A stretch of DNA of 64,000 bases from Theristus sp. LFF4_11. Taxonomy: Eukaryota > Nematoda > Chromadorea > Monhysterida > Xyalidae. Within the stretch, counting starts at the first letter, position 1, and every line of letters begins with the position of its first letter. Shown one piece after another: positions 47,901 to 56,930 of this stretch. A program made the translations under genes and the position numbers. The notes below the pieces were generated by a model, which saw only the letters and a list, made by a program, of their open reading frames with translations, had not been told where the DNA came from and ran no database searches. The stretch is taken from assembly GCA_030248135.1 (NCBI GenBank), contig JASANC010002475.1:1-64000 (forward strand). The letters are read 5' to 3'.

Positions 47901-48708
47901 AAAATCCCTTCCCAGTGCTGTAGTCTGGTGCTCAGAGACACTCAGATTTCAATGATACGCAGTTTGGTATCAGTTTTATATCAATACCAATTTTAATATC
48001 ACGTTTTAATAAGTTTGACCTTTTTTAGGTTAAAAGACAGCCACTCACTAATATTATTTCTCGTCCGTCTTGATTTAGACTCGATTGTGTTTAAAATTAG
48101 CAGCTTAATAAACTCCTTAAACGTTTGAATATACGTTTGAACTATCCTTGTGCATTGTGATAGCAAGTTTTTGGTGGCACACAAGCTCATAAACTCAATG
48201 TTCACTGTTGAATAATACCGATTAATTGCAAACTAATTTTATTTGCACAGCTGTATACCCATTCATGGTCGAGATGGACGGCTTCGTGTACGTCGGTGCG
48301 GCGGGTGACTGGCAGAAGTCGATGTTCGCGTACGACACGCGCACCAACGAATGGAGCAAGAAGGCAGACATGGCCAATGAACACTGGCTGAGTGGAGTCG
48401 TCGCCATCAACGGCTACTTGCTCGTGTGTGGCGGTTATGCTGGGGGCACGGGGACGGCCGCCTGCGAGGCATACTACCCGCGCGAGAACGCCTGGCGCAC
48501 ACAACATTCGATGCTCACTGCTCGTTTTGATCACTCGATGGTCGTCTATGACGGGCAAGTGTACGCGTTTGGTGGCTATGTTGGCGCTGGGCAAAAGTCA
48601 GTCGAGAAATACTGGCCGGCCGGAGATCAGTGGTCGCCAATGCCTGGCCTCATCGAAGTGTACTGCAGCCGCATGGGAGTTGCTGTTGACACGGACTGCG
48701 CAAAGTGA
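35954..48708 (+). CDS. Secreted Kelch-repeat beta-propeller protein, copy B (3 exons)
   Basis: Model: exons 35954-36113, 38660-38983 and 48251-48708, 313 residues, with consistent phases and ordinary acceptors (CACTGCAG, TTTGCACAG). Same architecture as copy A: signal peptide, then Kelch units with YVSGGW, YICGGW, YVGAAG, LVCGGY and YAFGGY cores, and a C-terminus ending DTDCAK. It retains eight codons at the start of exon 2 that copy A has lost. Relative to A there are about 39 replacements, and exon 3 has a four-codon and a three-codon insertion just after the GG of two units. Intron 2 is about 9.3 kb because a retrotransposon sits in it. This is the copy more likely to be functional. Role inferred: secreted binding protein; the ligand is unknown. 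Confidence 0.85.
36470..37050. repeat. TCTCG-rich minisatellite, copy B
   Basis: Counterpart of the array at 1,690-2,340, with fewer repeat units in the second block. It lies in intron 1 of Kelch gene B. The length difference between the two copies shows ordinary slippage since duplication. Confidence 0.85.
37186..37533 (+). mobile_element. tRNA-headed SINE, family 1, copy 2
   Basis: Orthologous to the SINE at 2484, in intron 1 of Kelch gene B, with a small duplication in the head (a second GGCCGGGTT) and a short deletion in the body. A and B boxes and the CAACAACA tail are present. Confidence 0.85.
37954..38577. mobile_element. Tc1/mariner-type MITE, intact in copy B
   Basis: About 624 bp with terminal inverted repeats (CAGTGGCGGCCAAAA at the left, TTTTTGGCCGCCACTG at the right), followed by TA. 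Inner inverted segments also pair (CATGCTATTTTTTG near 38,060 with its complement near 38,475). There is no transposase. It ends 82 bases before the start of Kelch exon 2. Confidence 0.85.
39887..40047 (+). repeat. Left LTR of composite retrotransposon
   Basis: The inserted sequence begins after the host TTAA (39,883-39,886) and ends TCGTTTG at 40,047, directly before the PBS-like TGGTGAGCCCGACGTC. It contains TATATAAC, a likely TATA element. It shares only short blocks (TAGGTAATT, GTTAGTTCT-like, TATATAAC, terminal TCGTTTG) with the right-hand LTRs, so it belongs to a related but diverged LTR type. Confidence 0.65.
40090..42801 (+). CDS. Ty3/gypsy-type Gag and aspartic protease, interrupted by Helitron
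   Basis: Open from 40,090 with an ATG 43 bases after the PBS. About 904 native codons precede the Helitron junction; the frame continues by chance to 42,885. An Arg/Ser-rich N-terminus is followed by three tandem ALKKG(V/M)PL(N/L)KS repeats (about residues 225-280), a capsid-like helical domain (FETFDIDGKLSFKVWSENV to about residue 520), an Asn/Gln-rich nucleocapsid-like part without a CCHC knuckle, and a retropepsin with catalytic DTGS (about residue 700) and the flap-distal DMIIGRN motif. Reverse transcriptase, RNase H and the integrase core are absent. The frame is undamaged despite the diverged LTRs. The downstream remainder is at 45,877-46,314. Confidence 0.85.
42802..44152 (+). mobile_element. 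Non-autonomous Helitron 1
   Basis: Starts TCTACTACTACTAAATTTAC after A and ends CTAG before T, the Helitron A-to-T insertion rule. A short stem (GCTT...AAGC) lies about 20 bases before the CTAG end. A GTCTGTCTGT motif follows the 5' end. The interior carries GGCTTGACTTAGG-type tandem units and no Rep/helicase. It interrupts the gag-protease frame. Confidence 0.88.
44159..45876 (+). mobile_element. Non-autonomous Helitron 2
   Basis: Same 5' end (TCTACTACTACT) and 3' end (GGCTAG, preceded by the AGCTT...AAGCT stem) as Helitron 1, which ends only 6 bases upstream. The intervening TCATCA is retrotransposon sequence, so these are two insertions in the same orientation. It carries a longer tandem array (about 187-bp units). 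Confidence 0.88.
44770..45690. repeat. 187-bp tandem repeat inside Helitron 2
   Basis: The segment CTTCGCATTTTCACTTTAC recurs at about 45,138, 45,325 and 45,512 (period 187), with less regular units to the left. Each unit has AAAAGGCTTGACTTAGGTTA and GTGAACGGGTAAAAATAGC. Shorter homologous units occur in Helitron 1 at 43,500-43,960. Confidence 0.85.
45877..46314 (+). pseudogene. Integrase C-terminal end of the interrupted retrotransposon frame
   Basis: Open in the same phase as the upstream gag-protease frame once the two Helitrons are discounted. The core PGSYQVGDSVWVADTV, then HPLRGKIDKIVPPKSAQILL, then REL-like EELRHG, fits the SH3-like C-terminal part of Ty3/gypsy integrases. It ends with a stop about 45 bases before LTR B1. 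Without the rest of pol it cannot act as an integrase. Confidence 0.7.
46359..46492 (+). repeat. LTR B1 (134 bp)
   Basis: 134 bases, matching 47,587-47,720 with one difference that I can see. TATATAACC is inside; it ends TCGTTTG followed by TGGTGAGTCGAC (PBS-like). It is the right end of the gag element and the left LTR of the small element. Confidence 0.85.
46578..47540 (+). CDS. 320-residue ORF of the small LTR element, unknown
   Basis: Starts 85 bases after the PBS, possibly at the second Met (46,602). The N-terminal half has an ordered look (RYDLFYFSDYFQSPEPVHRA, then LLNIPLPQLVVWLLPKM), followed by a Lys/Arg-rich stretch (KRKVERIKAARCKEVRKRRI) that could bind nucleic acid. No protease, RT or zinc knuckle. 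By position it is Gag-like, but I cannot show homology. Possibly a protein that co-opts the machinery of a fuller relative. Confidence 0.6.
   Translation: MRCDYSSAMARRPDQQKRQIVYRQQEFDRYDLFYFSDYFQSPEPVHRAADRYMTHYFYGPTVSKEQRRRLLNIPLPQLVVWLLPKMMTAEEPHEKHQAVGIPVEAAEKRKVERIKAARCKEVRKRRIKRATQANVEKLTNVDKKATKSVPIIHGEKHVIRLKTEDAMHNCDVKATAESIGEVVSIKTAATSSAIEFKACVVDKVAPTRRVFYRVGFVPMTPMDQQHQQQPSCRSIVLCCRDVRLTKASQHVEARGDPKRLRQQLLGRHVRCSGVRSPSVSSIVCHSQCWLDMMMFGRRVRSSAFRSPSDKIYAKNDLLPP
47587..47720 (+). repeat. LTR B2 (134 bp), right end of the composite
   Basis: Follows the purine tract and is followed by TTTAA (47,721-47,725). The left flank of the whole insertion is GTTAA (39,882-39,886). Copy A has the uninterrupted AAAGTTAACAAATG at about 10,414. 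This defines one 7.8 kb insertion with a 4-5 bp target duplication. Confidence 0.85.
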
Positions 48709-51179
48709 ACGGAATGTGGCAGTGATGGTGCAGTCGTGTGAGTGGTGTTGCAAACACACCAAGCGCATGGTGAAAACACACAGCGACAAACAGTGCCCAT
48801 TTCTATTTGTGCCAGGTGCAGTGTATGAGCTGGTGCGTTTGCAAAGTTCTTCATGCGCGTGTGCGCCAATCAGTAAAAATAAATTTATTTATTTTTATTC
48901 CTCAGCAGACTAACATTGTGATCTTTGTTGGTGCCCGTTCCTGACTCTTTTTTGTAAACGACCATCACTCACTTGTTCACCTGGTCAGCAGTAAAAAATG
49001 TGGGAAACAAGTTTTTTTTCACTGTTCTTCTCGCTTCGTTTTTTTAACTAAACTGTTTTTTAACACGACAAAAAAAATGTCAAACGTGTGATGATTGACA
49101 GATTTGTTTATTGGGCAAATTTTTTTACTGCTTCTCGTTATTTCAAAATTTGGTCAATTGTCAGCAGCACTGTGTTTTTATGAAACGCTGTCACATTTTT
49201 TTCAATTTCGTTCCTTGGATAATGAACGGCAAAAAGCAGTTTTTTTAATTGTTTTGACATGGTGGGATTTTCTTTGACGATGAGACGATGACGCCAATTG
49301 CAGGGAATGTTCAGACTTTCGAGTGTCCGAAAAGCGGAGTGTTGGCTTGGTCGTCAAAGAAAGTCATCGTGCACTTAGAAAACAGTCATACCAAGAAGCT
49401 CACCAATAATCTCACCAAGATGGCAGGCTATAACCGACGGGACAGTCCAGCATACAATCTTGGTTCAGCTTCTTTTGATGTGACTTTTTTTCTCAGTGTG
49501 CGTTGAGAAATCTTGCTGTATCTGCATATGGTTCTTTGCTTTTGGTTCAGCACGAGGACAATACAATATTTTTTCGCAAATTATTGGTGGAACACAGAAA
49601 GAACAAAAAATGCACATGTAGATGGACATGACGGTGCACACTCATCCATTCAGATGCGTACACTTGATTTTTGGTTAACAAACAACGAATGGATGAAAAT
49701 AGCAAATTGAGGTGCACCCCGTGCACCGACCGTTTCTTGGTTCTAAAAACTGATGTGAATCTGAATCGATAAGTGATTGGGTTTGTGCATCTGCATGTGC
49801 ATTTCTGCGTACGCACGTTTAGTGTATGTATGTGTGTTTGTGTTGAACACTGAGAATTGCTATTCACGAGGTTACTCGCAAAATTTATGGTTTCTGGTGG
49901 TCCACCGTAGTCTTGAAAACGTGTTCGTGAGCTATACGGGTGCTAATAGTGGACTACTGGTGCTATTAGTGGGCCACTGGTGCTAATAGCAACAATTCAC
50001 GAATCCTCAGTGGCAATTCTCATCCATTGGTGAACCGCAATCATAAAAACGCATGTTTAATATGAATCGAGTTCACAGTTGTGCTTGTTGTGTATGACTT
50101 CCGGTTATGCGGATAAGCTGAAAACATTATTTGTGAAGCTTTGTAGCTTTTTCAAAATCATTGTCTTTTGTCAAACAATTTGTCGAACAGCAATGTAAAG
50201 TTACAATCTGAGCGTTTCTGTGAACCAGACCGGACGTAAAAACAAGACCAGACCGGAGTTTAAGAAAAACAAGTATTTTAACAACAGACAAAGCGTTTGA
50301 CAAAAAGTTTGACTTTGTAACGTGCACTGAACGTTCAGTTGGATCATTATTTTCACTCCCGAAAATAAAATTATTCAAGCATACAACTGCGGCCGGTATG
50401 TGTTTGTTGGAATCTACAATGGAGTTGTGCGATATAATGTTAAACAATTGGAGCGGAGGTGTTGGTCAATACCACACCACACGACCGTTTTTTAGATACC
50501 CGATAACTTCATATGGCCACATGTTAAAACTTGCGTGCTAAGCTAAACTAACGTGTTAAACTTGCGTCTGTCAGTTGCCTGCAACGTAATCGCGAAATCT
50601 GGTACTATGCATTTTTTCGAACGTGTCCCACTGAAATGACGTCATGTGCCGCAAAACATGCGCGTGTCGTTCACAGCAAACCAGACTGTCTGTTTAGCCG
50701 ATTTCTTCCCATAAACAAATGGTGAGTGTCGAATCAGTCATACCAAACTGACATTTTAGTGCCTGTACTTTGACAAACGGGCGTTTTTAAAGCAAATGAC
50801 GTCATTTTAGTCTGGACACGTTTGAATAAATCCACAATACGTGTTTTCAATACGATAACTTGAAGAGCGGGCTCTCGCCATGTGGCAGATAGCATAGCTG
50901 GTTGAACCTGAAAGTAAGTGTCTTGGTGGGGGGGGGGGGGGCGACCGGGTCGACAGGGGTTACCGACTTAGCTACAGCAAACAAGAATTTTAGAATTTTT
51001 GAACACAGCCAAATTTTGGTAATTTTCTGAAGAGGAACAGCTAGGAACGGTTCAATATTCAAGTACACGTCAAAAATTGCCCTGTTTTTCAGTTTTTTCT
51101 TCATTTTTACTGTTGAACATGCAACTTTCCCTATATGAAATGGACAAAATATCAATAAAACACGATTTTCCCTCTTATA
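48709..51179. other. Kelch B 3' flank and gene-free stretch
   Basis: 48,709-48,850 is the 3' UTR shared with copy A; homology fades by about 49,245. Beyond that I see only a TGCA-type MITE-like repeat (49,604-49,816) and a run of 15 G at 50,928-50,942. Short open frames without known motifs. Confidence 0.5.
49604..49816. repeat. TGCA-rich MITE-like inverted repeat
   Basis: AAATGCACATGTAGATG at the left pairs loosely with CATCTGCATGTGCATTT at the right; GGTGCACCCCGTGCACC forms a small palindrome in the centre. Related to 24,118-24,366 and 32,230-32,330. Confidence 0.6.
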
Positions 51180-51792
51180 CAGTGGCGATCAAAAGTTTGA
51201 AAACCCCTGTGCGCCCGCTGCATATCGCGCGTGTAGGATAAGTAATTTTTGCGTTATTGCTATGCACATAAGCAAATAGGTATTTTTTTGTTTTTGGAAA
51301 TGCATCACACAAAAATAAAAGTAACACACGCCGTGTTTTTTTTATACACACCATCGTACGCGGTGCTTTGAATGGCATGCGAAACATCAGCGACAGATGT
51401 GAACATTATGATAACGTGCGTTTGGCTAACGCCTGTTCACTTCTTTCGTCACAAATACACTATGGCGAGAATGCAGACGCCACTGGAGTCCCTCCAGGAA
51501 GCAGTTTGCCAAAAAAACAACCACCGGACTGCAATTCAATCACTTTCATTTCATTTGGGAAGCAATCGGTAAGCAAAAGTAAAGAAACACAGTTTTAGCA
51601 GTGAGCAAATTGTCAGGCTATTGCAATGTCAAAAGCAAAAATAAATGAAAAGGCACTGTAGAGTGTGTCATGTGTTTTGTTGTGTTCATAAAAAAAGCTA
51701 GCATGTGTTGGGGTTCAGACACATATGCCACACGCATATGCCACCACACACCCACGGGCGCACAGGGGTTTCCAAACTTTTGCTCGCTACTG
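51180..51792. mobile_element. Tc1/mariner-type MITE (613 bp)
   Basis: Left end CAGTGGCGATCAAAAGTTTG after TA; right end CAAACTTTTGCTCGCTACTG. The arms continue with CCCCTGTGCGCCCG and its complement. No transposase. The first bases resemble those of the MITE at 37,954. Confidence 0.85.
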
Positions 51793-51839
51793 AAGTTCTC
51801 CGGTTGTCACTGTACCATGATTGACACCTAGGGTTGTTA

Positions 51840-52440
51840 AACAAAAATCGATTTTTTTAAAAGTGATAGAAAAAAATGCCGATTTAAAAAAAAATTCAAA
51901 AAATTTTCTTCTATATGCTATGCTTTATAGTTTATAATATGCTTTGAAAACCTCAATTTTGACACAATTTTTTGAAAGTTCAACAAAAATTTTCTTTGAT
52001 ATTACCTCGTAAAACCGTCAGCAGTCAATTTTGGACCGTTTTACCGACTGATTTTAGCTTCGACAACATCTGCGATCATAGCTGTTCCAGAGCCGAGGGG
52101 TTGGGGGGGGACGATATAGATAGCTGGAGCAAATTTTCCAGATAGATAGATAGCTGGAAAATTTGGGGGGGGGGCGGAGGGGGGCATGTGACTTTGGGGG
52201 GGGGCGGTCAAAATTTTGAAATTTGATAGATAGATAAGTAGCTAAAACGCTAAAATACTATAAAAACAGCAAAATAATGCTAATACACAAAAAATTAAGT
52301 ATAAACGCATATTTTACTTAAAAGTAGCAAAATTTTTAAGAATTACAAGCAAAAATAGTCAATTTTGGTCAAAAATTGACTCATTTTATGTCTTCGAAGA
52401 CAAAATTTTTTAGGTAGATACAGTCTATCTCGCTAATATA
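51840..52440. repeat. Dispersed repeat with G-rich tracts
   Basis: 51,840-52,080 matches 54,970-55,200, 28,740-28,960 and 63,660-63,860 (TTTGATATTACCT, then GATTTTGGACCGTTTTACC). 52,105-52,230 carries the GATAGCTGGAGCAAATTTTC module with runs of 8-10 G. 52,230-52,400 is the inverse of 63,070-63,260. Confidence 0.7.
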
Positions 52441-52446
52441 TGCAAC

Positions 52447-53158
52447 TCGCTGATTGGTCGGCTCCTCACGCTCCGCACCCTTGGGAACGGGATTCAGAAA
52501 AAATCATGTTTTTCATTGTTCAACGGTTTGTTTTTGTTTATTTCATGCCGAAAAAAACATTCTAAATAAAAAACTACCAAAATCCAAAAAATTGCATTGG
52601 TCACAATGTCAAAAAAAATGTCTTTTTTGGTTGATTGACTGCGACGACGTCGTCTATGGTTTTTGGTTTAGTTTTTGCCTTTAGGCATGAAAAGAGCGTG
52701 CCGCCGCTGGCCGCTACTGTATGTCCGAAGCACAGAGAAGAAGAACGCAGCAGGTGACGGTATTTATTGACCATGTGAACAATCTTTGAACAACAATGAA
52801 TGGACATGGCGCACCCAATGAATCAATTGTTAAAAGCGGGATGAAAACCGTCGAAATCGTTGGAAGCAAGTTTTGTTATTTTGTTTGTTTGTTTTAAATT
52901 TGTTTTGAACACGCAGCAGCGGCCAGCGGTACGTTTGAAAGCAAAAATTCTCGACGACGTCGTCGCCGTCAATCAACCAAAAAAACTTCAGTTTACTAAT
53001 TTTTTACCAATTCAAACGTTTGGAATTTTGTAGTTTTTGATTTAGAATTTTTTCGGCATGAAAAAAAAAGAAAACAAACCGCTGAACAACAAAAAAACAT
53101 GATATTTTCTGAATCCCGTTCCCAGGGGTGCGGAGCGTGAGGAGCCGACCAATCAAAA
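52447..53158. mobile_element. Foldback element with about 200-bp arms
   Basis: The left arm (52,447-52,650: CTGATTGGTCGGCTCCTCAC through GACGACGTCGTC) pairs with the right arm (about 52,955-53,158). The unique centre is about 300 bp. No coding content. Confidence 0.85.
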
Positions 53159-53374
53159 CCAAAGTAATTTACTGCTTTTTAGTCCATTAACGAGCTCATG
53201 AAACCAATTGCACAAGCTTCTATTGGTATCTGGACTTTGCTCGTCGATATTTGACCTGAAAGTAGAAATTGTCACAAAAAAATCTGCCAAAAACAAAGTC
53301 CACACAAAACTCTGGGCAAAAAAGCATAATGACATTTTCTGTGAAAAGTGTCTTTAACGCATTTTCAGTACCGA

Positions 53375-53585
53375 AGACGAGGGGGGGTGGGAGGGGGGTA
53401 CACCCCCCCAGAGCACCCGAGACCTCCGCGTGGGGGGGGGGGGGGGGGGGGGGGGGCCACGCGACACCCACCCCCCAAAACCTGACACTGGACCAACCAC
53501 ACCCCCCCCCCCCCTCGAAATTTGCTAGACACCCCACCCACCCCCCCCCCTACATGGACCTAAGTAACAGTGACACCCCCCAAAA
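53375..53585. repeat. Long G/C homopolymer tracts
   Basis: Runs of G and C of up to about 25 bases (GAGGGGGGGTGGGAGGGGGG, then a G-run at 53,433-53,455, then C-runs to 53,580). Similar tracts at 57,335-57,515 share GACACCCCC and AAATTTTTCTACA-type context. Strong potential for G-quadruplexes and for assembly error. Confidence 0.7.
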
Positions 53586-54218
53586 ATTTTCTCGGACCAC
53601 CCAAAAATCATGATATTTTGTCTTTAAAGTCCATAATTGAAGCTAAATAAATGATAACTTGACATTCTTCATTGTAATTTCAAAGATTTTGCAGCAAAAT
53701 TTAGCGTTTTTCCTTCAAAATTTAAGCGAAAAAATCGGCGTGCGTTAGATCGCGGCCCATTAGATCGCGGCCGAAGCATCGCGGCCGAAGTATCGCGGCC
53801 TGAAAGATCGCGGCCTGGACGATCGCGGCCTGAACGATCGCGGCCTGGACGATCGCGGCCTGGGATGATCGCGGCCTGGGATGATCGCGGCCTGGGATGA
53901 TCGCGGCCTGGGATGATCGCGGCCTGGGACGATCGCGGCCTGGGACGATCGCGGCCTGGGATGATCGCGGCCTGGGATGATCGCGGCCTGGCTTAGGCTT
54001 AGTTTTTAGCACGCTCTGTTTTTAGCAGAGCAGCACCCATGCAATTTTTGTTTTATTTAATAATAAGCACGCAGATCAAGAAAATCAAATGCGCTGCAAA
54101 TTCCATTTTCAGATTTATTGCCAAAACAAATTACGTCGCCAAGCTATGGCGTGAAGATTGAAACGACCCATCATTCTCATTCATTCCTGCCTTGTCAGGT
54201 ACCTCCGGTTCGTCTCTA

Positions 54219-54919
54219 CAAGGTGTTTCAGAAGTAGTGGGTAGGTGTTTGACGCGTTATTTCTCGAGTTGTGTTGAACCCTATTGAATGAAATATTGTT
54301 CAGGGAGGCTCAACTAAGATTTGTGCTAAATTTCAAAGAAATTTATTCACCTGCGCACGAATGACAGAGCAAAACAAAAGTTTAAAAAAGAAAATACCAA
54401 ATCACGCGATACCACCGGTCAACAAAGGACAGCATTCAAAAGAAGACTTCGAAATGTGTATGGCGATAACAGCAAACATCAACAACAACGGCAACAGTGT
54501 CAACTCAATCAAATTGCTCAAATTGAGCCTCAATGCATCGCTTGCACCTATCCGTCACAGCCAAAACCGCCTTCTCTAGCATAAAAAAGGTCTACCACGT
54601 TCCAAAAACCGGCAAATATAAAAAAACTACAACAAACAAATCGGATTAAATAAGATCTCGTATTCATTCATGCAACACGATTCGGCCGCATACAAGGTAA
54701 TGTTTAACCCGGTGCCAAACCCCCAGTTGCGTGCTGAAATCAATGTTTTTTTGTGTTTTGCTATGTCATTCGCGGGCAGGTGAATGAATTTTTCTTAAAT
54801 TTTGCACAAATCTAAGGTGAACTTTCTTGATCAACTGACTAAAATTTCATTCAATATGGGTGTACACAAGTCGAGAAATAACGCGTCAAACACCTACCCA
54901 CTACTTCTGAAACACCCTG
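54219..54919. mobile_element. 701-bp TIR element
   Basis: After TA the left end reads CAAGGTGTTTCAGAAGTAGT and the right end is its complement (ACTACTTCTGAAACACCCTG). The arms match for at least 50 bases through GACGCGTTATTTCTCGA. No transposase frame. A worn copy lies at about 28,090-28,700. Confidence 0.88.
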
Positions 54920-55344
54920 TTGTCATTCACATGGGAGCTGTCGGATCGGGTTGAGTCACTCACACGTAGGATTGTTAAACAAAAATTGAAATTAAAAAAA
55001 AAATTAAATAAAAAACAAAAATGTCGATTTAAAAAATCGAAAGATTTTTCTCCAATACACTCTGAAAACCTCATTTTTGGCACAATTTTTCAAAAGTTTA
55101 ACAAATTGTTTTATGATATTACCTTGTAAACCACCAGCAGTCGATTTTGGACCGTTTTACCAATTGATTTTAGGCTTGAACAACTTTTGTACAGAAGTTT
55201 TTGAGCGTCGCAAAGCTTGTCTTAAAGCCCGTTTAGCCGTCCGTATTTGCATCCGGCACGGCACGTCACGTCACGTCAAACCTTGTTTATGCTGCAAAAA
55301 AGAGCAATCCGGCACGTCACGGCACGTCACGTCTTGTTTTAGAA

Positions 55345-55790
55345 CTCGCGCTCGTTTATGCCCCTGTACGGCGACGTACGTCGACGTTCAGACAGATACG
55401 GACGCATAAACGATGACGTGACGTGCCGTGACGTGCCGTGACGTGCCGGATGGTTTTAGAACACGCGCTCGTTTATGCTCCTGTACGGCGACGTGCGTCG
55501 ACGTTCAGACAGATACGGACGCATAAACGATGACGTGACGTGCCGTGACGTGCCGGATGGTTTTAGAACACGCGCTCGTTTATGCTCCTGTACGGCGACG
55601 TGCGTCGACGTTCAGACAGATACGGACGCATAAACGATGACGTGACGTGCCGTGACGTGCCGGATGGTTTTAGAACACGCGCTCGTTTATGCTCCTGTAC
55701 GGCGACGTGCGTCGACGTTCAGACAGATACGGACGCATAATCGATGACGTGACGTGCCGTGACGTGCCGTGACGTGCCGGATGGTTACCA
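55345..55790. repeat. 107-bp minisatellite rich in TGACGTG
   Basis: CGGATGGTTTTAGAACACGC recurs at 55,447, 55,554 and 55,661, and a final CGGATGG at 55,777. Within units GTGACGTGCC repeats two or three times and the ACGT core is frequent. Absent from the other copy of the host element. Confidence 0.9.
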
Positions 55791-56462
55791 TTTCCGATGC
55801 AGATAAGGTGACAATTCGCCTCACAATCTGAATTCTGAGCGTCCGAGCTGCACTGTTTGCAAGCGCTACAGCTGTACTTTGTCTGCTTGCTATTTCGTGT
55901 CGTGTTGTGGCGTCGTCATCATAATTGATCGAATTTCAAGCCGGTAAGATTTCTTTCATTTGAACTGGGGATAATCAGTTGCGTTTTGAGGGTCAAAACA
56001 CTAGAAGAGGCATGATGGTAACGGTTTGGAAAATGGGTACATTTGTAAATGAGGTCACCAAAACAAAATCTGATAAGTTCCGCCTTACAGGAGTCATTCG
56101 AAAGGCGCTTGCTCGTCAGATGTGATTCTTCGGACTCCCTGATTGATAAAGACCAACTTTGATTTTCATGTTTTTATATTTTTCTTTAAGAAAACAAAAA
56201 TGACGACAGCCAACTATGCTCATGGTCATGAATCTTTCGACCCGCATTCATGTGATGCACAGATTTTATTTTTTAACAACTCTATTTACACGGGTCACTC
56301 ACATCATGTGAGAGTCACATGGGAGATGATTGTCGTTGGGGGCGATATTGATAGCTGGAGCAAGTTTTCCACATAGACAGCTGCAAATTTTTAAGAGGGG
56401 AGGCGCGGGTGTGCATGTGACTTTGGGGGAGGGCGGTCAAAATGTTGAAAATATAAATAGAT

Positions 56463-56930
56463 ACCGTATTACCCCCAATAAACCCCCATGGGGGATTAAT
56501 ACGTCAGAGAATTTTAGGGGTGGGGGTTTATTGGTGGGGGGAGGGGATTATTGGTGGGGGGGGGGGGGTTTATTTACAAAAAAATTCTAGGGGTGGGGGT
56601 TTGTTGAAAAATGGCAAAAATACCTTGCATGGCAGGCAAGAAAGTCGCAGAAACTTCTACTCTACATAGAAATTTCCTTTTATAACAGCCTTTTGTAATG
56701 AAATTACTATAAACTCACCCATTTGGGGCCTTTGGTAGCACAATTTCATCATTTTCACTGCAACCAGCCACTGAATTCGCTGGGTATGTGTTTCAAACAG
56801 GTCTCCAATAATCCCCCATGGGGGATTATTTGTGGGGGGGGGGATTATTTGGAAACTGGTTGGGGGGTGGGGGTTTATTGGTGGGGGGGATTAATGGTGG
56901 GGGGGGTTTAATGGGGGTAATACGGTAGAT
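56463..56930. mobile_element. G-rich MITE with ACCGTATTACCCCC ends
   Basis: Left end ACCGTATTACCCCCAATAAA and right end TTTAATGGGGGTAATACGGT are inverted copies. Inside, GGGGGTTTATTGGTGGGGGG-type units repeat. Only the C-rich half seems present at 12,437. Confidence 0.82.

Larger units (their letters stand above)
34787..49245 (+). repeat. Segmental duplication, copy B
   Basis: Direct repeat of 1-11,930. It lacks the three insertions of copy A, so it supplies their empty sites, and it carries a private 7.8 kb retrotransposon insertion at 39,887-47,721. Excluding that insertion, order and orientation are the same: upstream region, exon 1, TCTCG array, SINE, Tc1-type MITE, exon 2, exon 3. The left boundary lies at or before 34,787, where copy A is cut by the window start. 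Confidence 0.93.
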
